Shown: positions 22,420-37,385, numbered from the stretch's first letter. The stretch: DNA of 64,000 nt from Theropithecus gelada (GCF_003255815.1 NC_037670.1:33593489-33657488), one strand, 5' to 3'. Numbers and translations are program-made. The notes: generated by a model from the letters alone, not told the origin.

Positions 22420-25400
22420 ATCTAGATCTTCTTCCAAACACAGCCCAGTCACCTATTCCAACATATGTGGAACAATGCCACTGAGCCAAGTATTCAGAGA
22501 AAATTTCTTGGACAGCTTTTCCAGAGCCTTGAGGGGCAAAAAAGAGGCCAGCTCATCCCTCTGGAAGTCAAAAACATACCTGCCACGACAGGCCAAAAAA
22601 GTGCAAAGATTGGCAACTATAAACATGGCCAATACAGACGACCTACAGTAATGAAAACACCTTGCCCTTTGCTTTCATTAGCATGAGGCACTACAGAAGA
22701 GTGTTCTGAAAATCATTTCTCCTAACCCTGGAAACCATCTAAGTGGTCAGCAATCCATTTTTACCCAATAACTTAACTATGTAACAACTACATCAGACAA
22801 GAATGGCACATTCACGTCCTCTAACATCCATCATGCACTTTCTAACATTTCTCAAATCTAAAAAGTAAAACACTCCAGTCTTCCAGAATCTAACATTCTA
22901 TTAACTTATTAATGCTAAATTTAGATTCCTGTTACGCCTGCATTTTTCTATATTCTTAGAAATAATACCATTGTTATCATTCAAAATAAAAGTTTGATGA
23001 CCTTTGGAAGTTGCCAATTCATTCACTAGTGCTGATAAACGATGAATAAGCATTTTAAAGCTTCCTACACCCCAATTTGGAAATAACTTCTGCTCTCTGC
23101 TGAATGCACATAATTTAAGTTTTGATAGTTACTACTTGACATTTTTGCTTACAAAATCATACAGGAAACAAGATGCTGTGGCTTTATCAAATTATATAAT
23201 TTTAAAGATAATTTATTTAAAGGAAAAAAAACTTTTAAAAACCTAAGGTGAACACCTGATCATGAAACCAGGTCTACAATAGTTCATGTAACAGAAAGTC
23301 AGAAGATAACTTTCTATAAAGTTCCATGTGTGCAAAAGAGCTGGAATTTTATCTACCTCAAGTCAATGGACTATGTTGTGTTTTAATTCTCAATGTAGAA
23401 GGGTACAATAAATAACACTGCAAACTTTTTTTTTTAAAAAAAGGCTACCACACTTTATCTTCATTGAACAATGACAAATGTTCTTCCTACAAGTGTTAGC
23501 TGTGCCACATGATACACTAAGTGCCATGAAAACACAAATAAAAGACTCCCTTCAAGAATATAACCTAGATATGTTCAAAATGAGAACGACGCCTCTAGGT
23601 AAAAAAGATAATAATAATCATTATAATCAATTTACACAGGAGTGTGGATATCTGGAAAGGTATTTATTTGAAGTAAATCTTCAAACAAAAACTACTTTCC
23701 TGGTCAGTTTTCATTTAACCATAATATTCAATTAATGAGAACAATTATTTCACAAACAGTTCTCTGTTAGTCAAGGAGTGTGTGTGTGTGTGGCCGGCCA
23801 CAAGTGGTGGCCAGTGGACATCAGGAACGGTGCATATGGGCAAGTTCCAGCCTTTTTATAAAAGCAGTGCCGTGACCTGCAGCCCAGTCCATTCCTCAAA
23901 ACCTGCCTTCTCCCATTTCTAGTGGCTATTGGGAATTTCCACCTTTGCCTCCTCACTGTTTCTGCCTAACATCACCTTCATCAACCTGTCAATTATTTTC
24001 ACCTCACTCAATTTCAGGGCAGGATCTTCAATGACTCAGAAGACAGGCAAATTCCTCTTACTATGACATCTTTCCTAGCTCCCTAAGCCCAAGCTTCAAA
24101 ATCCCCTAAGCCAGTCAGTTTCTGTTACAATATACCTAAGATACCCAAAGTCTGAGTGTTCTTCTGAAATTAGGTGAACCTTATATTCAACGTTTCAAGT
24201 GGATGGCAAAGATCCAACAGTATCCTGTGTCTATACCTTTGACTCTCCTTTAAGGATCTTTATTTTAAAAATGATTTTAAATTTAAGGTGGAGATTTTCA
24301 TAAGAAAAATTCTTTCTAAAGACATGGCTCTTCATCATTCTATAATTCTGAAAAAAACTTAACATCAAAAAGTCTGTGGAAACTTAATTCAGGACAGTGA
24401 TTTAAGACAACATTCTTCCCAAAGTCCCAAGACCCGACTCGCCTGCCAGGAGCGCCTGGAAGAGTAACTCCGTGACCAAGTTGTTATTTTCTTTAACCGT
24501 TTACAGGCTTAAATATCATAACTGCTTAAACATCTGTGATTTGATAATCACATTTTCTAAAGTTATTTCTCTCAGCCTTAGGAAAAGCCTTAAGTATTAT
24601 TGGATAAGGTACACCAACAAATACATTTTGAAAAGGCTGAATGAAAATGGGAAACAAAAAAAAGTTTGAACTAAGGTAAGCAGCAGAGGAGCTTATAGCA
24701 ACACCAAAAATGACGACATTGTTAGATGAGTAAATAACCTGGCAATTTACATTAGAACTGTTACGTAACTAAAGATGCCACTGCTTTTTAAAAAATGGGG
24801 TGGGAGGCAATCACTACAATTATTGCAGCTCATGATTATTACAACATCATGTGAGGTCCCATACAGGCAATATTTTTCACTGACTTTTCCTAATATTAAA
24901 AACCATATAGTTAAGTCATGGACCTTTTGTTATAGTTGCTGGATCTAAATCCATATTTGAAATTATGAAACTAAGGTTAAGCTTAGAGGAGAGGAGTCTG
25001 AACTGTTAGAGAAGTTTGAAAAACTACTTCAGAGATCAAAAATAAATGGTGTTTTACTTCCCAAACGAACAAATCCAACTTTGATAATTCTGGGTCATAA
25101 GTTTAGAAGAGCTTGGAAGTAAACACAGGAACAAAGATGAGAAGGAACATAGGAAATTCAAGCTCCAGAACCAAAACAAGACTAACAGATTCCACTGTTA
25201 TACCTTTTTACTACAAAGAATTTAAGAAACAATGAAGTCTTTTATTTGCTTAACATATTTGGCTGCTACTTGATTCTGAATAGGATTGTTATCTGTTATG
25301 AAAATGTGAACTAGTAACTAGAATTGGTCCACATCAATAAAGCTTATTCACTGAATACATATTTTCTGTCATGCATTTGTCAGTCACTATTTGTTAAGCA

Positions 25401-25439
25401 ACTTTGGGGTATGATTTAATATAGAATAAGCCATATCTA

Positions 25440-27085
25440 TTTAAAGCATACAATACAATGACCTTTAACAACTGTATATGTGCATAAAACCACCACCACC
25501 ACTCCAACCAAGACAAAGAAATTTCCATCAGTCCTCAAAATTTCACACACCCCTTCCACCAAGGGCAGTGACATGTGCCCTTCCCTGTGCTAGATTCCAG
25601 GTAACCAATAATTTGCTTTAGTGTCACTATGGATTAATGAGCATTTTCTTTTTATATAAATGGAATCACACATTATGTACTTTTCGGGTTTCTTTCACTT
25701 AATGATTCTGGGGTTCATTCATGTTGTTGCATACCTCAGATGTTCCTTTATATTACAGAATAACACTCCATTACATGGATATGCCAAAATTTGTTTATCC
25801 ATTTGACTCTGATGGACTACTGTAATAAAGACGTACCCTTGCATTGTTCTCAATTTGGGATTATTGCAATAAAGCTTTGATGAACATTTGCATGGACATA
25901 TATTTCGTGTTTCATTTTTCTTGGGTAAACAACTAGGAGTAAAAGAGCTGAGTCATATTACAGGCACATGTCTAACTTTTTAGAAATTGCTGAATAGTTT
26001 TTCAAAATGACTGTATCATTTCACCTTGCTACCAGCAGTGTATGACAATTCCAATGTATGGCAATTAATGAGAATGCTCTACATAAGACGTGTCCATCTC
26101 TTTGAATGTGAGGACTGTTTTGCTTCATCTGTGGTGGTAGATAGCATGAAAATCATGCATGGACTTTTTTTGTTTCTTCTTTGTAGCTCGTCAGCTATCG
26201 TTGTTAGTGTATTTTATCTGTGGCCCAAGACAATTCTTCCAATGCAGCCCAAGGAAGCCAAAAGGTTGGACAGCCATGTTCTACATTCTCATTAACCCTT
26301 GGTATTGTCATCTTTTTAATCCTGCCTATCCTAATATGTATGGTGGTATCTCACTGTGGTTTTACTTTGCATTTCTTGATAAGTAATGGACGTTGAGCCT
26401 CTTTACATGTGCTTATTAGCCATTCGTATATCTCCTTTTGTGAAATGTCTAATTCTTCTGGGCTTTTTAATTCTTATCAAATTCTACCGTAAGAGCTAGT
26501 TGAATTCTGATTAGGACTGCAATGAAAATATAGATCAATTTGGGGAGAACCAACATCTAAAAAACTGAGTCCTCCAGTATATAAATAGGGCATCTATCTT
26601 CATTTACGTAGGCATTCTTTATCTCAGCATTATTATGATCTTTTTAGCAAAGAGGGCTTGTGAAGCTTTTGCTAGATTTATTCCTCAGCATTTAATGTTT
26701 ATAGTTACTGCAAATAGAGTTGGGTTTTTTAACTTCATTTTTTTTTTTTTTTTTGCTGCTATTGTGTAAAAACAAAATTATCATTTTAAATATCAACTGT
26801 GAATTCTGCAACCTTACTTAATTTGCTTACCAGTTCAGATAGCTGCTTTGTGGATTCCATAGGATTTTCTAGGCACACAATCATGTAATCTGCAAACACA
26901 GACAATTTTACTTCTTTCCCACCTTTATGCTTATTTCTTTTTCTTCCCTTATTGCAATGACTGAATAGTGAGAGTGGTGACAGTGGGTATCCTCATCTCA
27001 TTCCCATATAAGGAAAGTGTTAAGTATTTCACCACTAAATATGATGTTAACTGTAGATTTTCTAAGATGAGCAACTAATGGGTAG
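25440..27085 (-). mobile_element. L1M, antisense, 3'UTR and part of ORF2, decayed
   Basis: From 25480 the sequence runs as a reversed old L1 3' end ('attcatgttgttgcatacctc', 'tttgtttatccatttgactc', 'atctcactgtggttttactt'). It continues into reversed ORF2-like sequence (26480-27080, e.g. 'tctgcaaacacagacaattt'). There are many stops. AGCTGAGTCA at 25947-25956 is a near-MARE contributed by the element. Confidence 0.8.
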
Positions 27086-27434
27086 AGAGGCGGGTGCAAT
27101 TGTTACTATCCCACTTAAGGCTCCCACAAGAAAGAGGGGAGGGGAAAAAAGCAAAGAATGAAAATTCCCCCAACGCATAAAATTTCCCAACTCAGCCTCC
27201 TCCAAGGTTTGTCTACACCAGTTTCTAAATACTTACACCTCAGATACCCCTAAAATCCCACAATCCCAGGCTGAAGATAAAGAGAGAGTTGTTATCAGGG
27301 AGCACAAGTAAGGACATAAAGACTTTTCCAGAAACTGTCAAACAGCAGCTAGCTGCTCTAGGGATACCTATGGGTGGGACAGCACAAAATATTAACAGCA
27401 CTTTATAACTTGAGGACTCCACTGTCAGTTGAGC

Positions 27435-27600
27435 ATGTCACTTTACATCTCTGTGACAATTTTTTTTTTCTGGCAATCTAGGAACAAGAATAGTACTTTT
27501 GGGGGAGATCCAAATGAAATAATATATTTAATCTTCTTAGGACAATGTCTGGCACATAATGAGTGCTTAATAATCATCAGCTATTATTTGAATTTGATGC
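27435..27600 (+). repeat. MIR 3' part, sense
   Basis: 'aggacaatgtctggcacata' and 'atgagtgcttaataatcatc' match the MIR 3' half. Confidence 0.6.
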
Positions 27601-28929
27601 TAGAAATGTTTTTTGAGTAGCACAGGGCAACACTGAAACTGTAGGGAAAGAAATACAAGACTCCACTACTCAGCTCAGTGCCCAGTATTGACACAGCATT
27701 GCTATAACACAAACAAAACTGGCTAACTGGTTTTCAACTTTTAGAACAGACAAATAATGGGAGACTTAATTGTAACTATAGCATAGAATGTAAACATTAT
27801 TAACCTTGACAAAATAAAACAGGCTGGGAGACAGAATCAGGGAGAATGGGAATAGTATTTCCATACAACTTACAATGTGCAAAGTCAAAAGGCACTGCCT
27901 TCAATTAATGAGACAAGAAAAAGAAATAGAAAAAAAATGTTTAGAGCTGGAGTTGCAGAGGTGATCAAGAGTAGAAGTGGAATTAATAATAAGATTACAA
28001 ATACACGTGGGGAGATAGTAAAGGAAATCATCGTCCACAGTAAGTCAACAGATCATGTCTCAGGTTGATAAAATGAGACATAAACATCTTAGAAAGACAG
28101 AGGTATCCACCAAAAAAATTAAATAGCAGAAATCAGTAAACATTGCACATAACTCTGAAGCAGAATTAGGGGGTGAGGTGTAGCAGATAAGGTTGTTCTC
28201 TGTACAAAAAAAAAAAAAAAAAAACCCAAGAACATGTATTACTTTGACTAAAAACAAACTTAAAATGTTTAAATAGTAAACAAAAGTAGCAAAACTTAGT
28301 TAAATGTAAATTGTTGATAACTTGGTTGCAAGTATTAGTGTAACTTTTTAGGAGTCTTCAAGTAGAAAAGGCATTTGATAGAGAAAATTTTGAACTGAAA
28401 TGATTTTAACAGAACTAAGAGATGGAAAGAAAAAAAAATACAGAAAGACATCTTGTTTGGGTACGATGTTATACATACTATTTAATACTGGCAAATACTA
28501 ATTTAAATCAGTTAAAAATTTAAGGGTATACTCCAGAAAAATGAGCTGTTGAACCGCCAAATCACTAAAGCACCGGTTCTCTGCCTTACAGAATCTGATG
28601 AAATCTATTGAACTTCCACCAGAAAACTAAGCAAATAATAAAATTTTGCATTTGCCTTTAATGGAACTGATGAATAATGGATCCTCTCTTAAAATTTATT
28701 GACCCTCCTTATACCCCTTGAACTGTAATTCTTTGCTAACCTGTACTGAATTTCCAAAAGGAACCATTTATACTCACACTCTCTTCCCTCTCTTCCCAAT
28801 TTCATTGGAGCCCGCTCAAACAAGCCTTTGCCCTCCACTCCATAGAAACAATTTAGTGAAGCTCAACAGCTTCCACATCACCAAATGGCAAATGTTCAGT
28901 CTTCTTACACAGCATCTCAGCAATATTTA

Positions 28930-29230
28930 ACAGGTTGATCATTCCTTTCCTGAAACCTTGTCCTCCCTTGGCTTCCAGGATCCTCTAGTTTCTTCTTTGC
29001 ACACACTCTCTAGGTGAACACATCTGGACCCACAGTGGAGACATGATTACTGCACAGACTTGCTGAACACTCTCATATTCGTATCTGGTCCAATGTTGAG
29101 TTCTCTCTTGAATTTCATACTCATACAGCCAACTGCACACTCAAATTACTACCTGTATGTCTAACAGGCATCACAAATTCAGTATGTCCAGAAATCTTGG
29201 TTGCCACCCTCATCACCATCACTATGCCTT
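28930..29230. repeat. L2 relic
   Basis: Diverged, with phrases near 'ctgtatgtctaacaggcatc' and 'caaattcagtatgtccagaa' that resemble L2. Orientation not assigned. Confidence 0.45.
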
Positions 29231-30336
29231 GTTATGATATTTATTAAAATATTAGCATGGTAAGATCTAGCTAATTTTTATTTTTTTGTTGTTTCTGCAT
29301 TCAAATTCTTAACTATAAATACATATTACTTCATAATCAGAAAAATGCTGGAATAAATAACTATAAACAAAAAATGTGCCCTGGTTAAAAAAATAGTTCA
29401 CATTTATTTTGACTGAAATCTCCCAAAGATTGCCGATTACGTTTTCCCCCTTTAGAGTAGATATTTCCTACAGACAATTGGTTTGTCACTACATGGTAAG
29501 GCTCTAAAACTTAACAGATTCTTCACAATCAATTACTAAAGAATAAATTACATTTTATAGAAACCTAAAATAAAAAGAAGACTTGGTGTTTAAAAAAAAA
29601 ATGAGAGAACCCTGCTATAGGAAAATGAGGAGGAAAGACCCATCAAGGCAAGTCTAGCCACGTGAACAAGGGCAAATGCGCATGTGTGAAACTGAACAGA
29701 TAGCCTAAATAGGTAGCTCCCACCCTATCTGTCTCACGAAGCTCTTTGAAAAATATGAAGTGTTGAACACACAGAATTATTAAGGACAACAGGAAATCAA
29801 GGTTTAGGTTATTTTAAGGCTACCAGCAGCCCTGAATAATCAGATTAACGCTCTATTGGTATCATCAACTGTGTGATCTTCCGTAAATTACCTGGCTTAA
29901 CACCTCCTATAATAAAAATTCAGTTAAGCTTAATAAGTATCTCAAGATAAAATGAAAATATTAAAATTGCACAAGTCTGCCCAAAATAACTGCTAATTTC
30001 ACAGACCTAAAGAATTTCCAATTAAAAGAGCACATTCATCCAGGATGACCCGCTTCTGTTACAGATAAGGAAACTACAGCCTTGAGAAGGGCAATAATTT
30101 AAAGATTGAAAAGCTCTCTGCTCCCAAGTCCAAATATTACATTTCAATTCATGTTACACAACTCAAGTGGTATGTAGGGGAGGAATAGGTAAAACTGAGG
30201 AGGGATGGAAGAACAAGGAGTACAAGAAATACCCCAAGTATCCTGTGTGTGATGAGAACGAACGCTATTAGACAAACAGATTAAATGGACATTTGTGGAA
30301 CAACAAATTTCCCCTTATTAATCAGTATTTGGTGGC

Positions 30337-30652
30337 TTTTTTTTTTTTTTTTTTTTTTTTTTGAGACATAGTCTCACTCTGTTCACCCAGGCTGGAGTGC
30401 AGTGGTGCAATCTTGGCTCACTGCAATCCCTGCCTCCCAGGTTCAAGTGATTCTCATGCCTCAGCCTCCCAAAGAGCTGGGATTACAGGCGAGCACTACC
30501 ACACCACCACACCCAGATAATTTTTTTATTTTTAGTAGAGACAGGATTTCACCATGTTGGCCAGGCTGGTCTCGAACTCCTGACCTCAGGTGATCTGCCC
30601 GCCTCGCCCTCCCAAACTGCTGGGATTACAGGCGTCAGCCACCACAGCAGGG
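30337..30652 (-). mobile_element. Alu
   Basis: Full-length antisense Alu after a long T-run, with moderate divergence (AluS-like). Confidence 0.94.
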
Positions 30653-31874
30653 TCTGGTGAATTAATTTCTAAATAACACTCACTAGATTATATAACCAAT
30701 CTCATGCATCACTGAAAGGAACCTGACACTAAACTGTGCTCAACTTAAATCATCAAGGTCTATAGTTATACATACTACATATGGAAAACTAGAAGAAAAG
30801 AACACTAGAAAGTATTTCACTATGAGTTACTTTCAATATAGAGGATTAAGCATCCATGTACTATTTTCATAATGAAATAAAGATTCTTCAGATGCCATCT
30901 TGTTTTCAAACTGTAAAAATTATAACCATAATTCGTATTATTTAGGAGGTGAAAGCCCTAAAACTAGCTGATGGCCAAAATGACCCCCTATAGGTTTAAG
31001 AGTTGACACACACAGTATGCACAGTAACTGAAAAGACAAAATAAACAAAAAAAGTGCTCTTCAAATTCCTAATTATACACCAACTCACAATAAAAATGAG
31101 TCAAAAAGGGGGGTGGGGGGAGGTGCTTAAGAGTATAAAAAGAATGTTAACAATTTTAATTAAATAAAGCAGAAGTTACCGTACAGCAATCAGTATATCA
31201 CATGAATCACAAATCTGAAACTGTTTTATTCAAGTAGAGATACTAAATTGAAATGCCTTATTTAAAAACAACCAAATCCAATAATCCCTAACAGCCACCA
31301 TAGGGCCACAGTTTCTCAATATACATAGCTAAAACTAAAAACGTAAGTCTATTTTTCACTATTTAACTTGAGAGTCAAAATAATTATTTCTAAAATGAGG
31401 ATTTCCAAGCTACAGATTTTGCACCAGTGATCTCAGTAACTACTTTTCATTATATGATAACCACAAGATTCAGCCAAATAAGGAACAACATGTGGCCTAT
31501 AAATAAAGCTGAAATATATCTCAGCTTAAACAGCATTTAAGGAACTACTAAGTAGGTAAATACTACTGCATTTATCTGAGACAAAAATTACATTGGTAGT
31601 ATAAGTCTTTCTAAATTCTATCCAAAAAAATAATACCAGTTCAGAAGCCTATTCTGGCCATTTATCACAGTCTATTTGTTACTCTCAAAAAGAAACAACC
31701 ATTGAGCAATTACTTTGCATTTTGTAAATTTACAACACTCAAGTGGTTAGGATTTACATTATTTGTCTGCCTGTGTTTCACAGCACAGGAAGCACCCAAA
31801 CCTGGGATTGAGAAGGAACAAGAATGAAATATAAAAGTGCTTTTAAACAGTGACCATACTTGTAACAACACACA

Positions 31875-32150
31875 CAGGTGTCCCCCTTATCTACAGGGGA
31901 TACATTCCAAGAACCCCAGTGGATACCTGAAACTGCAGATAGTAACGAACCCTATATATACTATGCTTTTTCATCAAGTACAATAAGAGATTAATAATAA
32001 TAAAACACAACTATAACCATATACTGTAATAAAAGTTATGTGAATGTGATGTTTCTCAAAATATCTACTGCATTTAGTATTTTTGGACTTCATTTGACCA
32101 CGGGTAACAAACTGCTGAAAGTGAAACAGTGGGTGAGAAGCCTACTGTAT
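31875..32150. mobile_element. Tigger-type (TcMar) non-autonomous relic
   Basis: 'cccccttatctacaggggat' at the left, then 'ctgtaataaaagttatgtga' and 'gaccacgggtaacaaactgc' at the right resemble an internally deleted Tigger/MER2-type element. The exact family is uncertain. Confidence 0.6.
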
Positions 32151-35098
32151 ATCAAAATTGCTAAGAGAGTAGATTTAAAGGTTCTCACCACACACACACA
32201 CAAAGGTAAGTGAGGTAATGGACATGTTAATTAGCTTGATTTAATCTTTCTACAATGTACACATACAGCAAAACAGAAAAGTTAGGAGTACTACAAGAAT
32301 ACTGTATAAACTTAAGGTGGCATTAATTTTGAAGTCTGAAAAGAATGACTAATAAGCTAACCACGGTACAGCTTTCCCTTCGAGGAGTGGAATGAGTGTG
32401 TAGAGAAAGGAAGATGTTCCTGTTTGTACTCCTGATTCAAGAATTTGGGTTCTAAAGAATCCTGACCCATCTAGCCAATGAATTAACCATTCTATCTGAG
32501 CCAGGTTGGCCTCAGCACTCGGTGCAAGCCATATAGACCACAGGTGGGTGTGCACTATCGACTGAGGGACAGAGTAGTCCTCTTGGTATACACATAATCA
32601 GAAACTACAAGATATAATTATATGTTCTCCTCTCCCTGAAAGGAATAAGACAATGGCAGGGAACTTTTGAAATGTTTAAAGTACTGAAAAAAATTTCTTT
32701 CTTTTATATATATTTATCGGCAAAATTGGCATTTTCAATTTTTAAATAATTTTTAAATAAACCATTGATTTGATTTGATTGTAAAAGTGCTACTTGATCA
32801 TAGAAAGAAATGGCATATAAAAGGAAAAAAAGTCACCTAAAATTCCACATCCAAAGACAAGCATATTTTATTTTTCTCCTCAGAAGTTTGTATCTATGTG
32901 TAGTGGTGGCTAGTAGACAAGGATGTCACCGTTAACTGCACAATACCACTCACCCCCTCACTTTCTAACCAAACCCTGATTGTGCTCACGTATCTCTCTC
33001 AACCAGAGGCCATCAACTTCCCAGTAAGCAGACCCCAGTCACAACCTAAGATGAATCACAATCCATTTATGCCAATCACAGCTGTGCTATTCCCCTTGAC
33101 CTTGACTCATTTAGGCACTGGCTGGTGTGCAATGATGACCTATGAAGAGAGGAGAGAGGGATAGGGTAGCATCTACTATGAGGCTTTAGGGGAAAGTTTT
33201 TCTCACTGATAGAAACAAGCTAGGAAAAAAAAAAGTGTCTCTTCTTCCAGGAAACTTAGTCATATTTTCTTGTGACACTTGAACTTGTGGCAGCCATCTT
33301 GCAACCATAAGAGGAACTTGCCAAGGACAAAACAAGGACATTGCCTTTCCATTGACTGGATTTTTAGACACACACACACACACACACTTCCTGACCTAAC
33401 TTCCCCCTACTAAAATCTATTTCTCTCTACTCTTATTCACAACTAAGCTTCTCAAATTGAGTTGATACAAGCTGTTTCCTCCACTAACCTATGCATTCAT
33501 CATTAAACATCCCTAAGGCTTTCCTGATTTCCCAAAACTTAGGCTTCTAATAGTCTATGGTTCCACAGCATGTTTTACTATGTTGCTACTATAGCATGCT
33601 ATGGGAATGGTTTGCCTATTAGACTGTAACTTCTGAAAAGTTCATTATTGCCAATATCTGGAAAAGTTCCCAGCTTATAAAAGCCTAAATATTTGTTTCA
33701 TAACTTAAATGTAAACCAAATGCCTAACATGTAGGAATGCCAAAAATACTGAAATGAATTTAGCAACCCTATTGTCCACATACACCGAAAGTTAAATATG
33801 TGTTTGTGTGAGTTTGAGGAGAACAGCAGCAGGAACAGGGAGAAATGAGAACAAAGGGCCTTAGCCTTGAAACTTAAAAACACAGTTCTTCCTCACTCAT
33901 CAGAGATTAGAGAGCTGTTCCAAGCTAATTCAACAAAAAAGAAGAGGCTGTTTCCACACTGGCATGTGAGAAGCAGTGGTAGCATAGCTCTCTAGAATCT
34001 CAGCTCCTCCGCTATTTGTGACCACTGTTGCCAACCTGCTCAGAGAAGAAAAGGCGGCCCAGCCCTTCTGGGGTCTGGAAAAGATAAACTAGTCCAAAGA
34101 CAGGAGGCCCTCAGAGACAAAATACACTTCAAAATATACCTACAGCTTGAATAGCACTTGTGACAGTCCTTTACCACAAAAAGACAGCGAAGTAGGGAAA
34201 GTTAATCGTAACTACATGCTCATCCCCAAGTAGCATTTCCTTTGACTTCTCTGGATGACAACTGAAATTGAAGGCATGCCAGCAAAGAACCCGAGTCAGC
34301 TGGGCAAAATGCTTTTTACTTCAACAGTCTCTTGCTAATGTGAAAGAAAAAAAAAAAAAAGATTACAAGAGCCAAAAGCTTTTTTTTTCTTACTTCTTTT
34401 AACCTGAATGATGACTCTTACCTAGGTGAGTACCCAGAGCCAGGCCAAAAATATACCTCAGAAAAACAGTCGATAAAGAGACATCAGGTACGCTGGAAAT
34501 TGAAGAGGTCTGCGCCAACATCAGATAACCACTGTACGTTTTTTAAAATAATATTTAAATATAAAATACACATTAATGAAATCATAACCTAATAAATCAT
34601 TCAATCTTTTATAGTCACACATTTTATAATAAACTGAGGGATGAGCCACTGCACTAATTTAGCTGACTTCCAAAAGATGCTGGCACACTTTAGAAAAGGA
34701 ATAAGGCATTAAGTATATGAAGATATCAGTAAAGAGGAAGTTGGATGGATAGGACCATCCAATAGGACCCTGAGGAGTTCACCTCCTTAGGACAAAAATA
34801 CCTCCCTAGGGTCCTGGAGGCAGACAAGTCAATAAAAAGAAGAGATAACTGGAAAAAAGGTGTGCAGGGGGAGGGAGGGACACTTCCCTTACTATACTAT
34901 TTACTCTATAGCCTTGGAGGTAGGCTATTACTAATGTCCAGGCTACAAAGGAATTGAAAGCATTTTTTAGTGTAATTCCACTTTAACGAAGGATGGGGAA
35001 GTAGAGTGCAACTGTCCACTATGACCGATCTGATCTAAAAAAATGATAAATTTAAAAAGTGAAAATAACTTTACCTGATAGAAACTGGGAATAATTAG

Positions 35099-35402
35099 GG
35101 GCCAGGCACAGTGGCTCATGCCTGTAATCTCAGCACTTTAGCAGGCAGAGGTGGGTGGATTGCTTGAGGTCAGGAGTTCGAGACCAGCCTGGCCAACACG
35201 GTGAAAACCATCTCTACTAAAACACAAAAATTAGCTGGGCATGGTGGGGGGAGTGCCCTGTAATCCCAGCTACTACAGAGGCCGAGGCAGGAGAATTGGT
35301 TGAACCCAAGAGGCGGAGGTTGCAGTGAGCTGAGATCACACCACTGTACTCCAGCCTGGGCGACAGAGTGATACTCCATCTCAAAAAAAAAAAAAAAAAA
35401 AA
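35099..35402 (+). mobile_element. Older Alu, first of a head-to-tail pair
   Basis: Sense Alu with AluS/J-type differences. Its left flank aactgggaataatt (35083-35096) is repeated only after the second Alu, so its A-tail was the second element's target. Confidence 0.94.
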
Positions 35403-35697
35403 CTCAAGCCTGTAATCCCAGCACTTTGGGAGGCCGAGACGGGTGGATCACGAGGTCAGAAGATTGAGACCATCCTGGCGAACACGGTGAAACCCCGTCT
35501 CTACTAAAAAATACAAAAAACTAGCCGGGCGAGATGGCGGGCGCCTGTAGTCCCAGTTACTTGGGAGGCTGAGGCAGGAGAATGGCGTAAACCCGGGAGG
35601 CGGAGGTTGCAGTGAGCTGAGATCCGGCCACTGCACTCCAGCCCGGGCGACAGAGCGAGACTCCGTCTCACAAAAAAAAAAAAAAAAAAAAAAAAAA
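35403..35697 (+). mobile_element. Young AluY (AluYR-like) inserted in the tail of the previous Alu
   Basis: Starts at 'ctcaagcctgtaatccc', lacking the first bases, and ends in a long A-run. Carries 'gatccggccactgcac' and 'ctagccgggcgagatgg', cercopithecoid-type variants. The sequence actgggaatagtt follows the tail. Confidence 0.93.
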
Positions 35698-37129
35698 CTG
35701 GGAATAGTTTGTTACAAAAATATTAACTTGAACGATGACTTTCCTAAGGCATTGAGAAAAGTGTTTACAATTACTTTTCAGATAACATGATCTGCACAAA
35801 ATTTCAGCTATATTAATGTAACATTTTCTAAATTGTGCCGGTATTGAGAAAGGAACCAGCTGCCAGCCAATTTCACTACATGCCCACTGTGCTCCTACAC
35901 TGGTCATTAACAACCAAGATTCTGGCTACCACTATTTCTTCTTCCTCATGTTTGCTTCAAGACAGCTTTTATTTTCCAATGAATATTTTCTAACCTGTCC
36001 CTGATCCTAAATAAAACGAAGAATCTGCCCTAGAGGAGTGATGATATTCAAAGTATTAGACGTATAAGACATTTAACATCTAGAAAACCAAATTATATTG
36101 TGCTCAATTCAATTCTAAGCCAATTATGGGTAAAAATAAGTCACAAGTTTTATGTCTATCTTAGGAGATGAACTAGAATTACTTAATTCCAGCTGCTTTC
36201 TCAATAATCACACCAATGATAAAAAACAAAGTAGAAAGCTAAATAATCAAAAGAATTTTAACTCAGTGTACACTTACAAGGTACAATACACGATGTTCTC
36301 TCCTTTAATCTGTTAAACATTCCCAAGTTTCAAAACCACAGAACTAGAATGAACACATATCATACCACCCAGTTCAGCAACCAACAGTTTATTAAAGAAA
36401 CACAGCCAAGGTATATTCAGTGTGCCATAGGAGATAAAACAGAAAGACACAGATTCTCACCATCAGGAAACTTACACTCTGGTTCAAAGAATGGTCAATA
36501 ACACAACCTTTCTGAATTACTAACAGGTACAAAAAGCTATATGATAAATACGTTCGTTGTATTCATATCCATTTCATGGATAATTTTTCTGTATTAGTAT
36601 GGGCATATCATCTAAAGAAAACATAATACTTAGAAGAAACAAACTGGCATACAAATTTACATTCCAAATGTTTCCAACAAACTGGATAGGGCCCAGGAAT
36701 ATGTACTGAGAAGCTAGTTCTGTTCTGGTGTTAACAAGAAGGGAGGGGTGGACAGGTTACTAAAGCTGCCGGGCCACAATGTCAACTACAACATGGAAAA
36801 GACTAGCCAAAGAATAGCAAGTGTTTTGATTTCGTAAAAGCCAGTTTCAATTAACTGGTTAGTGACTACCTCAAGCACTCTGCTGAGACTAAGATTCCTT
36901 TAAGTAAAAAGCTATGTCCTGTGTTCCTTGCCCTCAGAAGTTGAATGTATGTTTGAGATGGTGCTACTGACTTAACGTTAAGAGTGTTCCCCGAGTTGTT
37001 TTTCCAGTAGCAGCAACCTGCACTGCACTCCTCAGTCTCACTTGTGATCAATGGCGGCGAATCAGCTCTCAGCAGCTACCAAACATTGCTGTGTAACTAA
37101 GTACTTCCCTGATTCTGAACAACAGATAG

Positions 37130-37385
37130 TAACACCTAACACTTATTGATGTTTCTCATACAGCTGGCACTGTTCTAAACACTTACCCCGTATTAACACA
37201 TTTAATCCTCACAACAATCTCTCTGATAAAGATTCTACTATCACCATCCCTGCTTTACAGAGGAAACAATGAGGCACCAGTTACCAGGCAGAAGGGCTTG
37301 CCCAAGGCTTTAAAGTGGGTGACACAACCAGAACCTGACCTTAAGCAGTCTGGCTCCAGATCTACTTTTAACCATTCTGCTTACT
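37130..37385 (-). repeat. MIR, antisense
   Basis: Well preserved: 'ctggcactgttctaaacact', 'atttaatcctcacaacaatc', 'cagtctggctccagatctac'. Confidence 0.9.

Noticed and set aside
22394..22686. Two overlapping plus-strand frames starting in the MER1 element
   Set aside because: They begin in a transposon and have no recognisable similarity.
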